A stretch of 31,074 nt of DNA from an uncultured Clostridia bacterium (GTDB lineage Bacteria > Bacillota_A > Clostridia > TANB77 > CAG-508), in NCBI GenBank assembly GCA_944390995.1, contig CALXSA010000014.1, positions 1 to 31,074 on the forward strand, given 5' to 3'. Positions within the stretch are counted from its first letter, which is position 1, and each line of letters starts with the position of its first letter. This document shows positions 28,450 to 31,074 of the stretch, piece by piece. The notes under the pieces were generated by a model. It saw only the letters and a program-made list of their open reading frames with translations. It was not told where the DNA came from and ran no database searches. Position numbers and translations under genes: made by a program.

Positions 28450-29568
28450 ATGATAGATATTGATAAAATTTTAGAAACAGCAAAGAAGAAAGATGCATCT
28501 GATGTTCACTTGATTTGTGGACTAAAACCAATGCTTAGAATAAGGAGAGAGCTAGTACAATATAGATGTGATGCTCCACTAACTGAGGATGATATGTACG
28601 AAGTTTATGATTACTTCGTAAGAGGGAATGTAGATAAGGATAGAGTATTTAAAGAAACAAAAAGACTTGATACATCATATGAGTTTGAGAATATTCGTTT
28701 AAGAGTAAACATTTCACTTGTAAATGATATACCTACACTTACAATGAGACTTATAAAAAATGAATTGCCTAGGTATGAAGATTTAGGAGTGCCTGATATT
28801 GTAAGGAGAATGACATATCAATCTCAGGGCTTAATTCTAGTAACAGGAAAAACAAACTCAGGAAAAACTACTACTTTAAATGCATTGATAAATGAAATTA
28901 ATGAAAACCAAAACAAAAAGATATTGACATTAGAGACACCTGTTGAGTACAAGCATAAGAGTAAAAAATCTGTTATTGTTCAAAAGGAAATAGGAGCAGG
29001 TAGAGATTGCTTGTCTTACAGTGATGGTGTTAAGAACTCATTAAGAGAAGACTGCGACATTCTTGTAATAGGAGAGATAAGAGATAGGGAGACAATGGAC
29101 GCAGCAATTGAAACAGCAGAAGCAGGACATTTAGTAATAGGTACACTTCATACAAAATCATGTGCAGAAACAATTGACAGAATGATAAATTTCTACGAGG
29201 TAAGGGACCAACAAACAATAAAATACATGATTTCATCATTACTAAAATTGGTTATATCTCAAAGATTGCTAACTTCAAAACAAGGAAATTTAGTGCTTTG
29301 CCCTGAGGTAATGGTAGTAGATAACACTATTTCAGGTATAATTAGAAAAGACCAGATTAGTGTTTCAGAAATTGAAGATGCTATACAAAGTAACTTGGAG
29401 AAGGGAAGCATAGGTTTAATAAATTCAATTGCAGAATTGTTTGTTAATGATGTTATAACTTTGCAACAAGCAAAAGACCAAATAGAAGAAAAGAATATTG
29501 AAACACTAAACAGAACTATAATGCAATTGAAAATAAAAAAAGAAAAACAAAATAGAATTCAACAATAA
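28450..29568 (+). CDS. pilT: Pilus retraction ATPase PilT
   Basis: This 372-aa retraction motor has the N-terminal ASDVHL motif (16-21), Walker A GKTNSGKT (133-140), Asp box ETPVEYKH, Walker B DILVIGEIRD (203-212) and His box TLHT. The normal retraction signature AIRNLIRE near the C-terminus is not recognisable. Walker A uses KTNS in place of GPTGS. Length and order match PilT, but a second assembly-type role cannot be excluded. It starts 16 nt after pilB with tgggagg upstream. Confidence 0.9.
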   Translation: MIDIDKILETAKKKDASDVHLICGLKPMLRIRRELVQYRCDAPLTEDDMYEVYDYFVRGNVDKDRVFKETKRLDTSYEFENIRLRVNISLVNDIPTLTMRLIKNELPRYEDLGVPDIVRRMTYQSQGLILVTGKTNSGKTTTLNALINEINENQNKKILTLETPVEYKHKSKKSVIVQKEIGAGRDCLSYSDGVKNSLREDCDILVIGEIRDRETMDAAIETAEAGHLVIGTLHTKSCAETIDRMINFYEVRDQQTIKYMISSLLKLVISQRLLTSKQGNLVLCPEVMVVDNTISGIIRKDQISVSEIEDAIQSNLEKGSIGLINSIAELFVNDVITLQQAKDQIEEKNIETLNRTIMQLKIKKEKQNRIQQ

Positions 29569-29588
29569 TATGTAGAAAGGAGGACAAA

Positions 29589-30953
29589 ATGCCAGAATAT
29601 ATTTATAGAGCAATTACCTCTAAAGGTCAAATTGTTCGAAATAGGGTAGAAGATGTTAATAGAAATACGCTTATTCAAAAATTGAAAGGCAACGACTTAT
29701 TGCCAATAAGTGTTGTTCAAGTAGGTTATAGGTCAAACAAAACAAAAGTAAACAGAAAGAACATGATGGACATTGATGACATTATGAAACAAGCAGATTC
29801 TGCTAATATCTTACAGGGTAGAGCTATTGCAAAACCTAGTGTAAAAGAAAGAATTAACCTAGCACTTGCTAGAGAAGAAAAAATAACACGTAGAGACTTA
29901 ATAATATTTACACAGAATTTTTATTTATTGAAAAAATCTAACTTTAATAATATACATGCATTAAACACAATAATAGATAGTACAGAAAACTTATCTTTAA
30001 GAGGTGTTTTGCAAGATATTTTAGCTGGTGTTGAGAGTGGAGAATATATGTATACTACTATGGAGTACTATTCAAACATATTCCCATATATTTATACAAA
30101 CATGATTAAAGTTGGAGAAATGTCGGGTTCTCTTACAAAATCACTAGAACAAGCAGTAAAATATCTAGAAGATTATGATGATATAAATTCTAAATTAAGA
30201 AAAATTATAATACCAAATGTATTGCAATTACTAGCAATTCTTGCTGTATTAATTTTTGGTGTTGCATATATAATTCCATTGATACAAGAAACATTTGCAG
30301 AAGTAGGAGCAACTACTCAATTACCAGATATTACTCTATGGTTCGTTGATTTCTGTAATGGACTAATGCGAGTCTGGTATGTACCGGTAATAGTTATAGC
30401 GGCAGTTGTGGGAGGAATAATTGCATATGTAAATACTCCAAAAGGAAGATACAATTATCATTATTTTAAATATAAGATGCCGGTTTTTGGAAAGCTTATA
30501 TTTGCAATTGACTTTTCAAGATTAATGAAGGCAATGTTATTAAACCTTGAAAATGGTATGAGAATTCAGGATGCTCTGGATGTAAGTAAATCTGTAGTTA
30601 AAAACTTTGTGTTACTTTCAATTATAGAAACATCAATTAACAATATTTTAATAGGTGCTTCGTGGATTGAACCATTCGAAAATTCAGGCTTGTGTTCATC
30701 GATGCAAACAGAAATGCTTAAAATAGGTATGCAGACAGATATGGTTGAAATGATGAGAAAGCTTGTAGAATACATGGAGATAGATATAAACAACTTAATT
30801 TCAAAAGTTATGTCGGTATTACCACAGATAGTATACTCAATTGTTGGAATATTCCTAATATTCCTTGTATTAGTTATAATAGTACCTTGTATACAACTAT
30901 ACATGGGTGGTTGGATATTCGATTCGGTAGATTTACCAAACTCTGGACTATAA
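29589..30953 (+). CDS. pilC: Pilus platform protein PilC
   Basis: PilC is the inner-membrane platform on which PilB and PilT act. The 454-aa protein starts with MPEYIYRAITSKGQIV, the usual short N-terminal segment. Two GspF-type domains follow (about 110-235 and 300-445), with membrane helices near 212-233 (VLQLLAILAVLIFGVAYII), 262-281 and 415-440. GEMSGSLTKSLEQAVKYLEDYD and GMQTDMVEMMRKLVEYMEIDINN are the two copies of the conserved cytoplasmic motif. Ribosome site aaaggagg. Last gene of the operon visible here. Confidence 0.94.
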   Translation: MPEYIYRAITSKGQIVRNRVEDVNRNTLIQKLKGNDLLPISVVQVGYRSNKTKVNRKNMMDIDDIMKQADSANILQGRAIAKPSVKERINLALAREEKITRRDLIIFTQNFYLLKKSNFNNIHALNTIIDSTENLSLRGVLQDILAGVESGEYMYTTMEYYSNIFPYIYTNMIKVGEMSGSLTKSLEQAVKYLEDYDDINSKLRKIIIPNVLQLLAILAVLIFGVAYIIPLIQETFAEVGATTQLPDITLWFVDFCNGLMRVWYVPVIVIAAVVGGIIAYVNTPKGRYNYHYFKYKMPVFGKLIFAIDFSRLMKAMLLNLENGMRIQDALDVSKSVVKNFVLLSIIETSINNILIGASWIEPFENSGLCSSMQTEMLKIGMQTDMVEMMRKLVEYMEIDINNLISKVMSVLPQIVYSIVGIFLIFLVLVIIVPCIQLYMGGWIFDSVDLPNSGL

Positions 30954-30964
30954 CAAACATTATC

Positions 30965-31072
30965 TTGTGCTACAATTTACAGCTAAAGCACAAAATTCCG
31001 CTCCATCTTGCTGGTACACATATTTTGTCCGCTCCAAGTTTTCGCGTAAAAAATATGTGTCCCACGTGGAGC
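30965..31072. repeat. Nested palindromes after pilC
   Basis: ttgtgct / agcacaa (30965-30971, 30987-30993) is followed by gctcca / tggagc (31000-31005, 31067-31072). The latter encloses acacatatttt / aaaatatgtgt (31016-31026, 31050-31060). The loop repeats ccgctcca. It has the same nested architecture as the other intergenic elements but no shared core sequence. The window ends 2 nt later, so it may be incomplete. No T run makes it a plain terminator. Confidence 0.6.
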
Positions 31073-31074
31073 TA

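Overview
The window comes from a low-G+C, Gram-positive, probably anaerobic and spore-forming member of the Clostridia. Four things support this: AT-rich codon use with strong GGAGG ribosome sites, a class III heat-shock operon (ctsR-mcsA-mcsB-clpC) with a CtsR box, a dipicolinate synthase subunit, and a Gram-positive type IV pilus operon with ITLVALVIT-type pilins. I cannot name the species. All calls come from reading the sequence; no database search was run.

Layout. 1-1110: a decayed pilin-like/LamG fragment and a Phd/YefM-RelE/ParE toxin-antitoxin pair. 1239-2891: an insertion sequence with 27-bp target duplications, placed exactly at the -35 box of the ctsR promoter. 2891-8126: the ctsR operon (repressor, McsA adaptor, McsB arginine kinase, ClpC unfoldase). 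8237-9962: lactate dehydrogenase and a frameshifted hemolysin III gene. 10042-12400: an accessory patch with a small membrane protein on the minus strand, a 33-bp tandem array, and rhuM-like and MNT nucleotidyltransferase genes that share an identical 68-bp promoter block and lie between two copies of an ~88-bp repeat. 12588-21356: housekeeping genes, namely a trans-sulfuration enzyme, a DapF-MurE fusion, a G+C-rich acetyltransferase-like gene, pyrophosphatase, a TPR membrane protein, DpaA and UppP. 21505-30953: a type IV pilus operon in the order pilM-N fusion, pilO, pilP-like gene, pilA, pilD, two minor pilins, pilB, pilT, pilC.

The most unusual signal is between the genes. Several gaps hold large nested palindromes with a conserved core and locus-specific, perfectly paired outer arms. 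Family A (after mcsA, the trans-sulfuration gene and ppa) starts on the TAA stop codon. The last codons of each gene are repeated as an inverted copy beyond the element. Family B (after clpC and dapF-murE) has a ~155-165 nt core with compensatory base changes and outer arms of 20-26 bp. Single elements of similar design lie before ppa, after ldh and after pilC. They look like structured RNAs or single-stranded-DNA hairpin elements whose stems are remade at each site. I do not recognise either family.

How the genes work together: McsA/McsB/ClpC form the arginine-phosphorylation protein quality-control system repressed by CtsR. DapF-MurE, UppP and DpaA link cell wall and spore metabolism. The pilus genes encode a nearly complete assembly machine (alignment proteins, pilins, peptidase, assembly and retraction ATPases, platform).
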